NCBI GenBank assembly: GCA_017860345.1
Contig: JAFNAV010000015.1
Location: 1-64,000, forward strand
Source of the DNA: Bacteroidota bacterium
GTDB lineage: Bacteria; Bacteroidota; Bacteroidia; Bacteroidales; Paludibacteraceae
Reading direction: 5' to 3'
Length of the DNA stretch: 64,000 bases
The notes under the pieces: generated by a model
The model's database searches: none
Told to the model about the DNA's origin: nothing
What the model saw: only the letters and a program-made list of their open reading frames with translations
Position numbers and translations under genes: made by a program
Shown: positions 1 to 8,733 of the stretch, piece after piece
Position numbering within the stretch: position 1 is the stretch's first letter
Layout: each line of letters starts with the position of its first letter

Positions 1-95
1 CGAAAAACTGGCGTTCAGTTGGCTGAAACCGTCCAAACTCGCTCCTGCGTCGCTCAAACAGGACAGTTTCAAACGCCAACTTCACTGGTTTTTCG
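1..95. repeat. Imperfect ~34-nt inverted repeat (arms 1-34 and 61-95) around a GC-rich loop
   Basis: CGAAAAAC(1-8)/GTTTTTCG(88-95), GAAAC/GTTTC, GTCC(31-34)/GGAC(61-64), and GGCGTT or GTTGGC paired to AACGCC/GCCAAC; loop AAACTCGCTCCTGCGTCGCTCAAACA. Confidence 0.7.
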
Positions 96-406
96 GCTCG
101 CCGGACGAGGTCGCTCGTTGAAGAGATATTGTCTTTTTTACTGGTCGTTTTACGGATAATCATATTGAATTAAAACCGGTAAGAACAAAAGTACCCGTAT
201 CTTCTGGCAGGTACTACAGCTATACAACTAAAATTATTACAATATTGTTTTAATTACAATAAAAATAATGACAAACTATAACAAACCAAGGCTCTCATGT
301 TTCGATTTTTAAAAAGTTTTTTTAGAGAGAGATTAAACTATGTGAATGCGAAACAGTCATTATATGTACAACAAATTAATGTTATATTTTAAATAATTCA
401 AATGTC

Positions 407-781
407 ATGAAAAAACTATTATTATTCGCTTTCGTACTTATGTTAGCCATTGGTGCTAATGCCCAGAATCCTCAGGGTAATGGTCCTATGGGAATGAGAG
501 GCACCCCCAAAGAAAGGGCTGCCGTATTAGTAAAACAACTTGAGCTCACCCCCGAACAAGCTACTCAGCTTGAAGAATTTTACACCCAACAGGACAAAGC
601 CCGCGCAGAGCTAAGAGCCCAATTTCAGGACAACCGCGAAGGAATGCGCGAAAAATTCATGGAACAACGTAAAGCCGACGACGCTAAACTGGAACAAATT
701 TTAGGCAAAGAAAAATTCCAGAAATACGTAGAACAGCGCGAAGCCAGAATGCGTGAAGGTGGCGGCGGACAAAGACCATAA
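407..781 (+). CDS. Small secreted Spy/CpxP-like protein (LTxEQ motif, charged helical)
   Basis: Signal peptide, LTPEQATQLEEFY, Met/Arg/Gln/Glu-rich helical C-terminus. Confidence 0.55.
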   Translation: MKKLLLFAFVLMLAIGANAQNPQGNGPMGMRGTPKERAAVLVKQLELTPEQATQLEEFYTQQDKARAELRAQFQDNREGMREKFMEQRKADDAKLEQILGKEKFQKYVEQREARMREGGGGQRP

Positions 782-806
782 GATATTGGATTTTTATTTA
801 TTAGAG

Positions 807-850
807 AAAAAAGACTAAATTCGGTATTACCGGGTTTGGTCTTTTTTTTT
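807..850 (+). terminator. Rho-independent terminator
   Basis: AAAAAAGACtAAA..TTTgGTCTTTTTTTT hairpin with T-run after the 124-aa ORF. Confidence 0.75.
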
Positions 851-1076
851 GAAATTCACAACAGGAGTAGCCCCCCGATAGCGCAGCTGCCAGAGCTGGT
901 AATAAACGAAAAAACCGTTTCTTTTTTTTGATTTCATTCGTGATTTTACATTATTTTATATCATATTACAAAAATAATATATCTTTTTTCGATATATCAG
1001 TTAAGTTATTCTTATATTTGCATCCGTATTATGTGATAAATTATCAGGAGTAAAAACAATTAATTATTGTAAGCCA

Positions 1077-3350
1077 ATGAAATTCAAATTATTAAACCTT
1101 ATTGCATTGTTTGTTATGACAGCTATTACAGCAAATGCTCAGTCGGTTTCGGGCGATTGGAAAGGCACATTAGATGTGCAGGGTACAAAACTGGAACTGA
1201 TTTTTCACGTTTCAGGTTCGGAAGGTAGTTATGCTACCACATTAGATGTGCCAGCTCAGGGAGCAGCAGGTATTCCGGTAGACAAAACCGAATTTGCCGA
1301 CAATAAAATCTCGTTCAAGGTAACCGCCGCAGGCATTGCCTTCAACGGCGAGTTGAAAGATGGAGCTATTGTGGGTAACTTTTTGCAGGCAGGAATGTCT
1401 TTTCCGCTTACACTTACCAGGTTTGAGAACAAGCTTCCGGGCAATGTTTCGTTGCCTTCGTCGGCTGCCGAACTGGCCAAACTGGCGGCCTATGATCAGG
1501 GTAACTTTAAGTATAAAGTGTCCGACTATTTTGCTCGTCCCAAGGCCTCATCGTTCCAACTGTCGCCTAATGGCAAATACATGTCGTACAAAGAAAAAGA
1601 TGCCAACAACAAAAACCATGTGTATGTAAAAGAAATAGCAACAGGTAAAATCCAACGGGCTATTGAGGAAAAAGAAGAACTTATTAAGGGTTATGGCTGG
1701 ATAAACGACGACCGCCTGTTTTTTATGATGGACAAAGGTGGCAACGAAAACTACCATGTGTATGCAGCAAACATCGATGGGTCGAACACCAAAGACCTCA
1801 CTCCTTTTGATGGCGTAAGGGCCAATATCTCCAAAATTCTGAAAGACCAGAAAGACTACGTAATAGTTGAGATGAATAAAAACAACAAGCAGATTTTTGA
1901 GCCTTACAAACTAAACGTGGTTACCGGTGAACTTACGCAACTTTACGAAAACAAAGATGTAGCCAATCCTATTCAGGGATACGAATTTGACAAGGACGGA
2001 GAGCTGCGTGGTTACTCTAAGCTCGTAAACGGTACTCAGGTGGAGTTTTATTACAAAGATTTAGCTACAGGCGAGTTCCGCTTGCTGAAAAAAACCAATT
2101 GGGATGACTCTTTCGGTATCATCAGCTTCAACTACGCATCGAAAAACAAAGATGAAGCGTACGTGCTTACCAACCTCAATGGCGATAAAGCCGAAATTGT
2201 GCTTTACGACCTGAAAAACGACAAGGAGATTAAGAAAATTTTCTCCAATCCGGATTTTGACGTAAACGGCATATCCCTATCGCGCAAGCGCAACTGGGAA
2301 ACCGATTACTACAGCTACGAAGGCGACAAATACGTTATTGTTCCGGTAAGTAAATTTTACAAGGATATGAATGCCCGTATGCAAAAAGCATTTAAAGGCA
2401 AAGAGTTTTATGTGGTGGACAACGATGATAACGAAACCAAATTCCTGATTGTACTGCAAAGCGACAAGCTGTACGGTACATACTACGAATACAACGCTAT
2501 TACCAAAAAATTCACTTTGCTGTACGACCTGATGCCGCAACTCAAAGAAACTGATATGGCCGAAATGCGCCCTATCTCATTCAAAAGTCGCGACGGGCTT
2601 ACCATTCATGGCTACATAACCTTACCCAAAGCTGCCCTGGAAGGCAAAAAAGTGCCATTGATAGTGAATCCTCACGGAGGCCCGCAAGGCGTACGCGACT
2701 CATGGGGATTCAACCCTGAAACGCAACTATTTGCCAGCCGCGGCTATGCCACACTGCAAGTAAACTTCCGCATCTCGGGCGGTTACGGAAAAAATTTCCT
2801 GCGCGCCGGGTTCAAACAAATAGGTCGTAAACTGATGGACGATGTAGAAGATGGTGTAAACTACGCCATTGTGCAAGGCTGGGTAGATAAAAACAAAGTA
2901 GCCATTTACGGCGGAAGCCACGGTGGATATGCTACACTGATGGGACTGATTAAAACGCCTGAGCTTTACTCTTGCGGCGTCGACTATGTAGGAGTTTCAA
3001 ACATCGAAACCTTCTTCAATTCATTCCCCGAATACTGGAAACCGTACAAAGAAATGGTAAAAGAAATCTGGTACGACCTTGACAATCCTGAAGAAGCCAA
3101 AATAGCCAAAGAAGTGTCGCCAATATATCAGGTAGATAAAATTAAAAAACCACTTTTTGTAGTACAGGGTGCCAACGACCCACGTGTAAACATCAACGAG
3201 TCGGATCAAATTGTAACTGCACTGCGCAACAAAGGTTTTGAAGTACCTTATCTGGTTAAATACAACGAAGGACACGGCTACCACCGCGAAGAAAACCAGC
3301 TTGAACTTTACCAGCAGATGCTTGGGTTCTTTGCCAAATATCTGAAATAA
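1077..3350 (+). CDS. S9 family prolyl oligopeptidase-type peptidase with N-terminal beta-rich domain
   Basis: C-terminal alpha/beta hydrolase with nucleophile motif GGSHGGYATL, NDPRVN and GHGYHREEN; TolB-like propeller region; signal peptide. Confidence 0.88.
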   Translation: MKFKLLNLIALFVMTAITANAQSVSGDWKGTLDVQGTKLELIFHVSGSEGSYATTLDVPAQGAAGIPVDKTEFADNKISFKVTAAGIAFNGELKDGAIVGNFLQAGMSFPLTLTRFENKLPGNVSLPSSAAELAKLAAYDQGNFKYKVSDYFARPKASSFQLSPNGKYMSYKEKDANNKNHVYVKEIATGKIQRAIEEKEELIKGYGWINDDRLFFMMDKGGNENYHVYAANIDGSNTKDLTPFDGVRANISKILKDQKDYVIVEMNKNNKQIFEPYKLNVVTGELTQLYENKDVANPIQGYEFDKDGELRGYSKLVNGTQVEFYYKDLATGEFRLLKKTNWDDSFGIISFNYASKNKDEAYVLTNLNGDKAEIVLYDLKNDKEIKKIFSNPDFDVNGISLSRKRNWETDYYSYEGDKYVIVPVSKFYKDMNARMQKAFKGKEFYVVDNDDNETKFLIVLQSDKLYGTYYEYNAITKKFTLLYDLMPQLKETDMAEMRPISFKSRDGLTIHGYITLPKAALEGKKVPLIVNPHGGPQGVRDSWGFNPETQLFASRGYATLQVNFRISGGYGKNFLRAGFKQIGRKLMDDVEDGVNYAIVQGWVDKNKVAIYGGSHGGYATLMGLIKTPELYSCGVDYVGVSNIETFFNSFPEYWKPYKEMVKEIWYDLDNPEEAKIAKEVSPIYQVDKIKKPLFVVQGANDPRVNINESDQIVTALRNKGFEVPYLVKYNEGHGYHREENQLELYQQMLGFFAKYLK

Positions 3351-3375
3351 AAATCAGCGTTAGCTATTAACTATT

Positions 3376-3417
3376 AAACGGTTTGAGAGTTTCAAAAACA
3401 CTCAAACCGTTTTTTTA
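3376..3417 (+). terminator. Rho-independent terminator
   Basis: AAACGGTTTGAG (3376-3387) / CTCAAACCGTTT (3401-3412) plus T-run. Confidence 0.85.
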
Positions 3418-3419
3418 TT

Positions 3420-3480
3420 CAGATTTATACGGAATAGCATGTTATATGCCTAAAACAGGATATTACAAATACAAACAGGA
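3420..3480 (+). repeat. Copy 1 of a ~60-bp intergenic repeat (second copy at 28548-28611)
   Basis: Shared GTTATNTGCCTAAAA(A)CAGGATATT...AAATACNAACAG. Confidence 0.65.
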
Positions 3481-3783
3481 CGTTCAGACTTGTAGGTATG
3501 AGCAAACAATAAACCTCAGCATCTTATGGATTGATGCCTGAAACTGGCAGCCTTATTTCCGCAAGACTGACGAAAAAAAAACAGCCGGAACAAACTTTTT
3601 AAAGCTGGCTCCGGCGTTTGTAACAAAACAAAAGGTTGTCTCAATGTTGAGTTTAACGTTAACTATCACTATATATTCACAATATCGAAAATTAACAAAT
3701 TCACGTGTTAATATCGATTTCAAAAAAGCGGCTTAGGTTGTTTCACCTTATTTTCAAAAAATATTTACTTGTATCTGTATTAT

Positions 3784-4143
3784 TTACAGACTAAAATTTC
3801 CATGTAAAATCATCGAGCCATAACTAATCACCAGCAAATAATTGCCCGGAGCCAAATTGTCCACCATGGTACTCATCTCCAGTTCAGATGACGTGTCGGT
3901 GGTAACGCTGTAAACGGTATTGCCGTCGGCATCTTCTATAGCAATCACTGCTGTTCCTACAGAGTATTCAAAAATCACCAACAACTCATCTTCTTCGAGA
4001 AACGCTCTGACCGGAATATATACCGGCGAACGGGGCGGTATTGTTACATTTACGTCTTTAGTTGGTTTCAAACTAATTTCCGAGGCCGGCAACTGCATGC
4101 TTATCCCCACCAATAAAATTAAGAACACAAAAACTCTTTTCAT
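3784..4143 (-). CDS. DUF3244-like small secreted protein
   Basis: Signal peptide and short beta-rich domain ending ...LAPGNYLLVISYGSMILHGNFSL; MKRVF start preferred over the ORF-track start at 4155. Confidence 0.5.
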   Translation of the reverse strand: MKRVFVFLILLVGISMQLPASEISLKPTKDVNVTIPPRSPVYIPVRAFLEEDELLVIFEYSVGTAVIAIEDADGNTVYSVTTDTSSELEMSTMVDNLAPGNYLLVISYGSMILHGNFSL

Positions 4144-4335
4144 TATAAATATCAAAGAACTAAAGCCCGATAGCAGCTTTATATATATTAATTTTTTATA
4201 TTTGCACCTGCAAGTTAACTGTTTTTAATTTTACATGCAAAAAAAAATACGGTACACATCGTTTTTTACAAAAAATACAAATGCCTGTTTTTTAAAACAT
4301 TAAATAATTCCAAAAAAGTTTTTACGGTACAGACG

Positions 4336-4364
4336 ACCTGTTACTTCTACAAAACAGGTTTTTT
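4336..4364 (+). terminator. Rho-independent terminator/attenuator-like hairpin in the leader of the 4492 gene
   Basis: ACCTGTT (4336-4342) / AACAGGT (4353-4359) followed by T-run, with no + strand ORF upstream. Confidence 0.6.
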
Positions 4365-4398
4365 AACCAACGTTTTTAAAATTTCTTTAGGAAACAAA

Positions 4399-4470
4399 CA
4401 TGAGCATGGAGGTTGGCCGATGCCTGTTTCCCGAAAGTTATCGGGATTGCGAGTTTCATGCTACAACTAA
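4399..4470 (+). promoter_or_regulatory. Leader element copy A (family of four)
   Basis: ATGAGCA ... CCCGAAAGTTATCGGG (4430-4445) ... TTGCGAGTTTCATGCTACAACTAA, 21 nt before start codon 4492. Confidence 0.55.
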
Positions 4471-4491
4471 TTAAAAAATAAAAATGAACGT

Positions 4492-6156
4492 ATGAAAAAA
4501 AATAATTTTTTAATTCTGTGGACTCTTACCCTTCTGTTAAGCTCGTGCGGCGCAAGATACACTAACAATAGCGTTATACTGCAGGCAGAAGCTCTGATGA
4601 ACAACTACCCCGACAGCGCTTATAAGCTACTAACGTCGATCCCTAACCCCGAAAAACTCTCCCGGGCCGACTATGCAGCCTGGTGCCTGCAATATACTCA
4701 TGCACAGTACAAATCATACAAAGATATTACTTCGGACAGTATCATATCCATAGCCGTAAACTATTACGACAACTCAAAACTTTATAAATACAGCGGTACA
4801 GCATACTATCTTTCAGGCGCAATTGCCTATCTGGCCCAAGAATACAAAAAAGGAGTTAGCGATATGAAGAAAGCAATAGACCTGCTTGAACATACGGATG
4901 AATATGATTTAATCGGACTGGCTTCAATCAACCTCAGTTACCAGTATCAAAGAGAAGGATACATTCAAAATGCCCGCAAGTATATTTTTCAGTCGCTCAA
5001 AAATTTTACAGCTTCAGGCAATAAAAAATATCTGGTATACTCCTATCAAAAAATTGGCGACTTCTATTCAATTGCCGGTTACCCGCCTGATAGCAGTTGT
5101 TTGTATTTTCAGAAAGCGGTAGATTTAGCCAAAGAAGTAGGAGACAGCTCATCGTACTATATCAACATAGGCAATATTGGCTTTGAAATATACGCGAAGG
5201 ACCCCCGCGATGCAACCAACAAAATACTGACAGCCTACAAACACAGCAGTACATTCAAGAGCTCGTATACAGCATTTTTGGCTTACACCTACACCGTACT
5301 CAATAAACCTGATTCGGCAGAATATTTTTTGAAAGAGGCCGAAAAATTACAAACCAACACCTCGGAGCAACACCTGCTCAAAATAAGCAAAGCTCGCATA
5401 CATAGCCAGAAAAAACAATACGACCTGGCTTACAACGAAATAACCGACGCTTATTTATTGAACGAAAAAATACTGACCGACAGAATAAAAAGTCAGATAT
5501 ACAGCATCGACAAGCAATATGACTTCACTGAAAAAGAAAAGGAAAATGCCACGCTGAAAATAGCTAACAAAAACAAATTACTCCTTATAGGCGGCCTCAC
5601 TATGATGGTAATTTCGGCACTTATATTCCTGCTGTACATCAGAGGCATACACCGAAAAAAGCAAGCCGAACTGGAACTCCGCAATAAGAAAACAGAGTAT
5701 GAACTGAAAATTAAAGCTCAGGAAGCAAAAAACAAGTACGATCTTCTGAAACAAAAACTGCAACAGAGAATAGAAATATCGCTTCAGTTCCGCAAAATAC
5801 AAAACAACCCGACTTTAAATCAGAAGAAAGAAGAAATACTCGACGATATTATTAGAAAAGTAATTCTCCAAAAAGATGAATGGGACTACTATGAGAATGA
5901 GGTTAACAGCTTGTTGAACAACAAACTAAACGAGCTGAGAGAACACTATAAAAACCTAACTAAGGCCGACATGATAGTAATAGCACTGATATACATGGAT
6001 GTAAGCACTACCGACACCTGCACACTGATGAATATGAACAAGGAAACCCTGTATACCCGCCGCAAGAGAATAAAAAAACACCTGAACATAAGCGAAGATA
6101 CCGAAATAGAGGCCTGGCTTCATGCCTATGCCAATGCCCCAAGTTCAATGAGTTAA
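4492..6156 (+). CDS. Tetratricopeptide sensor/regulator with lipobox-like N-terminus, internal TM and C-terminal helix-turn-helix
   Basis: LLLSSCGARY N-terminus, TPR-like repeats, TM LLLIGGLTMMVISALIFLLYI, coiled coil, C-terminal LTKADMIVIALIYMDVSTTDTCTLMNMNKETLYTRRKRIKKHLNI. Confidence 0.75.
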   Translation: MKKNNFLILWTLTLLLSSCGARYTNNSVILQAEALMNNYPDSAYKLLTSIPNPEKLSRADYAAWCLQYTHAQYKSYKDITSDSIISIAVNYYDNSKLYKYSGTAYYLSGAIAYLAQEYKKGVSDMKKAIDLLEHTDEYDLIGLASINLSYQYQREGYIQNARKYIFQSLKNFTASGNKKYLVYSYQKIGDFYSIAGYPPDSSCLYFQKAVDLAKEVGDSSSYYINIGNIGFEIYAKDPRDATNKILTAYKHSSTFKSSYTAFLAYTYTVLNKPDSAEYFLKEAEKLQTNTSEQHLLKISKARIHSQKKQYDLAYNEITDAYLLNEKILTDRIKSQIYSIDKQYDFTEKEKENATLKIANKNKLLLIGGLTMMVISALIFLLYIRGIHRKKQAELELRNKKTEYELKIKAQEAKNKYDLLKQKLQQRIEISLQFRKIQNNPTLNQKKEEILDDIIRKVILQKDEWDYYENEVNSLLNNKLNELREHYKNLTKADMIVIALIYMDVSTTDTCTLMNMNKETLYTRRKRIKKHLNISEDTEIEAWLHAYANAPSSMS

Positions 6157-6203
6157 GGTAAAACTACTACGCTGGCCTGATATAAAAAATCAGACGGTGT
6201 TAT

Positions 6204-6234
6204 TTTGCTTGTTGGCAGATATTGATTATTTTTG
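6204..6234 (+). promoter_or_regulatory. Bacteroidetes sigma-ABfr-type promoter
   Basis: TTTG (6204-6207), 19-nt spacer, TATTTTTG (6227-6234); matches TTTG-N19-TAnnTTTG. Confidence 0.75.
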
Positions 6235-6263
6235 CAGTCGATTTTTGCGCCTCGGCAGCAAAA

Positions 6264-6298
6264 GCGTGTGCTTGAATACCACGTAAAAAACAAGAAAG
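6264..6298 (+). ncRNA. Candidate preQ1-I-like riboswitch (H-type pseudoknot)
   Basis: P1 GCGTG(6264-6268)/CACGT(6280-6284); loop CTTG(6271-6274) complementary to tail CAAG(6291-6294); A-rich linker AAAAAA; directly upstream of a queuosine-precursor transporter start. Confidence 0.5.
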
Positions 6299-6299
6299 A

Positions 6300-6980
6300 A
6301 TGAAAAAACAAGTGTCAGTCACCTTTATGGTGCTGGGGATGCTGTTTACGGTATGCCTCATCGTTTCTAACATTGTGGAGCAAAAGCTGATTCATATCGG
6401 CCCTTTCGAAGCTACTGCCGGATTGCTCCTTTTTCCTGTTACTTATATAGTAAACGACCTGATAGCCGAAGTATGGGGCTATCGCAAAGTGCGGTTAATT
6501 ATCTGGAACGGTTTCCTGATGAATTTTTTGGCAGTTTTTATTTTCAGGCTGAGCATTTGGGCTCCCGGCTCCGAAAATTTTACGCATCAGGAGGCCTTTG
6601 AACTTGTACTGAGCAATACAGCCCGTATCACAGTGGCCAGTTTTATCGCATTTCTGTTTGGGTCGTTCCTGAATGCCTATGTAATGAGCAAGATGAAAAT
6701 TTTGCAACACGGACGGGGTTTTTCGGTGCGAGCCATTGTTTCCACCATTGTAGGCGAAGGGGTCGACTCCATCGTGTTTTTCAGCATTGCATTCAGCGGC
6801 ATTCTGTCTGTTCACGACCTGATAATGCTAATACTTACACAAACAGCCATGAAAACCGGCTATGAAGTTTTGGCCTTACCCATAACCAATATATTGGTAA
6901 AATGGGTAAAAAAACGGGAAGACACTGACATTTACGACGACAACGTATCGTACAACCCACTGAAAATAAAAGAACTATAA
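6300..6980 (+). CDS. yhhQ: Queuosine precursor transporter (YhhQ/DUF165 family)
   Basis: Multi-TM protein with VSNIVEQKLI, TYIVNDLIAEVWGYRKVR, EGVDSIVFFSIAF. Confidence 0.88.
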   Translation: MKKQVSVTFMVLGMLFTVCLIVSNIVEQKLIHIGPFEATAGLLLFPVTYIVNDLIAEVWGYRKVRLIIWNGFLMNFLAVFIFRLSIWAPGSENFTHQEAFELVLSNTARITVASFIAFLFGSFLNAYVMSKMKILQHGRGFSVRAIVSTIVGEGVDSIVFFSIAFSGILSVHDLIMLILTQTAMKTGYEVLALPITNILVKWVKKREDTDIYDDNVSYNPLKIKEL

Positions 6981-7013
6981 AAAAAACATATTTTTTTCAT
7001 TCAAGTCACACAT

Positions 7014-7070
7014 AAAAAAAAAGACAGGTTAACCTTTGCAAAAGCGCGCAGGCAACCTGTCTTTTTTTTA
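7014..7070. terminator. Strong (bidirectional) terminator hairpin
   Basis: AAAAAAAGACAGGTT / AACCTGTCTTTTTTT stem with internal CCTTTGC..GCGCAGG. Confidence 0.85.
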
Positions 7071-7182
7071 TATCAGATTCTTTAAAAATGTTTTATTCAT
7101 ACTCTTGAGAATGGACATCCAAAAGCCGCACTAATTTGGCTATTGACGGTTACAAATTTTTGACTTCTGGGTTGTTAGTTTA

Positions 7183-7213
7183 TCCCCTCCAAACCACCCC
7201 GAAGGGAGGCTTT
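7183..7213. repeat. C-run/G-run hairpin repeat (family also at 8657-8693 and 61110-61145)
   Basis: CCCCTCCaaaccaccccgaaGGGAGGCTTT. Confidence 0.55.
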
Positions 7214-7231
7214 CAGAGTTGCGTTGTTTTA

Positions 7232-7262
7232 GTGGAGACGCGATCTGAAGTCGCACTCCCAC
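7232..7262. repeat. GTGGAGACGCGA hairpin
   Basis: GTGGAG ac GCGA tctgaag TCGC a CTCCCAC. Confidence 0.55.
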
Positions 7263-7274
7263 ATGAAAAACAGC

Positions 7275-8645
7275 TTATTTTATCATTTTTACAAATGCTT
7301 GTTTGCCGGCAGCATCTGTGTATCTGGCAATATAAGTACCTTTGGCTAAGACTGACACATCTACTGTTTCAGCAGTGCTATTTGTGGCGATTATTTTTGC
7401 AACTACTGTTTTGCCACTTAAATCCGAGATAACGATGCTTGCTCCACTACCTGCTGAAGTGAAAATGAAGCGGGCTTCGTTAACTACAGGATTGGGTTGC
7501 AGGTGGAGAGCAAAATCACTTTCGGCAGCAGGAGCGTTGTTAGCGGTAGAAATTGTTACATTTATTTCAAACTCCACGCTTTGGGCTCCATCTGCTGAGG
7601 CAACGGTAATGATAGCTGAACCAACTGTGAGTGCGGCTATATTGCCAGTATTGTCAACCGTGACAACAGCGGTATTGTCGCTGCTCCATGTTACGTTGGT
7701 GTTAGTGGCATTGGTGGGCGATACGGTGGCAGTGAGTTTTGCCGTGCTGCCTTGCTCCAGTGAAAGCCCGAGACGGATAGCACTCACCTTTAACTCCTCT
7801 ACCGTAAGCGTAGCAGTTACAGGGGTGGCTGCATTGTAAGTGTCGTTACCGGCTTGTGAGGCGGTGATGGTGGTAGTGCCTGCACCAACGATATGCACCG
7901 TGTTGCCACTGATGGTGGCAACTGCTGTGTTGGAACTACTGTACGTTACGGCCAGACCACTGGTAGCGGTGGCTGAAAGTGAGAAGTCGGCATCGCCTAC
8001 GGTTTTTTCCAAATTGCTCAGGCCGCTTATGGTTTGATCCTGCTTGCTAACGGCTCCGACTTCCGTGACGGAAGCATTGTCGAAATAAGCGGTTATTTGA
8101 TTCGGTCTAAGCAAAATTCCTATATAAGCTGCTGTCGATGGAACTACCTCGTTGGTAGTTAACGTTAGCTGCCCCCATGTTTGCAATGTGACTGTGTTAG
8201 CTTTTATCACTGTTGTTGATCCGACAACACTTCCTGAAGTAATAGCACCACCTGCAATTTGCCCTCCATTATTCAAATTATTTCCATCCGCATCTATATA
8301 TGTGTATGCAAGGGAAACTCCACTGCGGGAGCCTGTATAAGATTGTATATTGTACCATACCGACAAGTTGTATGTTTTCCCCGGAGTTACCGGAACATAA
8401 TTTATTACAAAATCAAAACCATAAGTACTAATTACTTTCAAGCTTTTACTGCCCGCATACACAACATCGGTTGCAGCTTGGATAGTCAGGGTACTTGGAC
8501 TTAAATTTGTCCAATTATCGGGTACACCATCCATTACGGTTTCAAAACCGGGGTTGGGTACCAGATTGGTTTGCGCTTGTAGCGTTGTGAGGCTACACAA
8601 TGTCGTCAGAGTGATGACGGCGAAAAAGAGTCGAATTGTTTTCAT
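7275..8645 (-). CDS. T9SS type A sorting-domain protein with N-terminal carbohydrate-binding-like and BIG2-like Ig domains
   Basis: Signal peptide; NLVPNPGFE start; VTWSSDNTAVVTVDNTGNI BIG2 repeat; C-terminal LHLQPNPVVNEARFIF...GTYIARYTDAAGKQAFVKMIK. Confidence 0.8.
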   Translation of the reverse strand: MKTIRLFFAVITLTTLCSLTTLQAQTNLVPNPGFETVMDGVPDNWTNLSPSTLTIQAATDVVYAGSKSLKVISTYGFDFVINYVPVTPGKTYNLSVWYNIQSYTGSRSGVSLAYTYIDADGNNLNNGGQIAGGAITSGSVVGSTTVIKANTVTLQTWGQLTLTTNEVVPSTAAYIGILLRPNQITAYFDNASVTEVGAVSKQDQTISGLSNLEKTVGDADFSLSATATSGLAVTYSSSNTAVATISGNTVHIVGAGTTTITASQAGNDTYNAATPVTATLTVEELKVSAIRLGLSLEQGSTAKLTATVSPTNATNTNVTWSSDNTAVVTVDNTGNIAALTVGSAIITVASADGAQSVEFEINVTISTANNAPAAESDFALHLQPNPVVNEARFIFTSAGSGASIVISDLSGKTVVAKIIATNSTAETVDVSVLAKGTYIARYTDAAGKQAFVKMIK

Positions 8646-8656
8646 TTTTTTGTTGT

Positions 8657-8693
8657 TAAAGCCCCCCTAAATCCCCCCTTGAGGGGGACTTTA
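8657..8693. repeat. C-run/G-run hairpin repeat
   Basis: AAAGCCCCCCTAAATCCCCCCTTGAGGGGGACTTT. Confidence 0.65.
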
Positions 8694-8733
8694 AGAAGCG
8701 TTGATTATTAATTGATTGTTTATAATTTTTAAT

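Noticed and set aside
7342-7839. Long + strand ORFs (7342-7839, 7840-8037, 8152-8340) of hydrophobic Val/Ala-rich sequence
   Set aside because: They are antisense to the T9SS sorting-domain gene 7275-8645, whose repeats and signal peptide make it the real gene.
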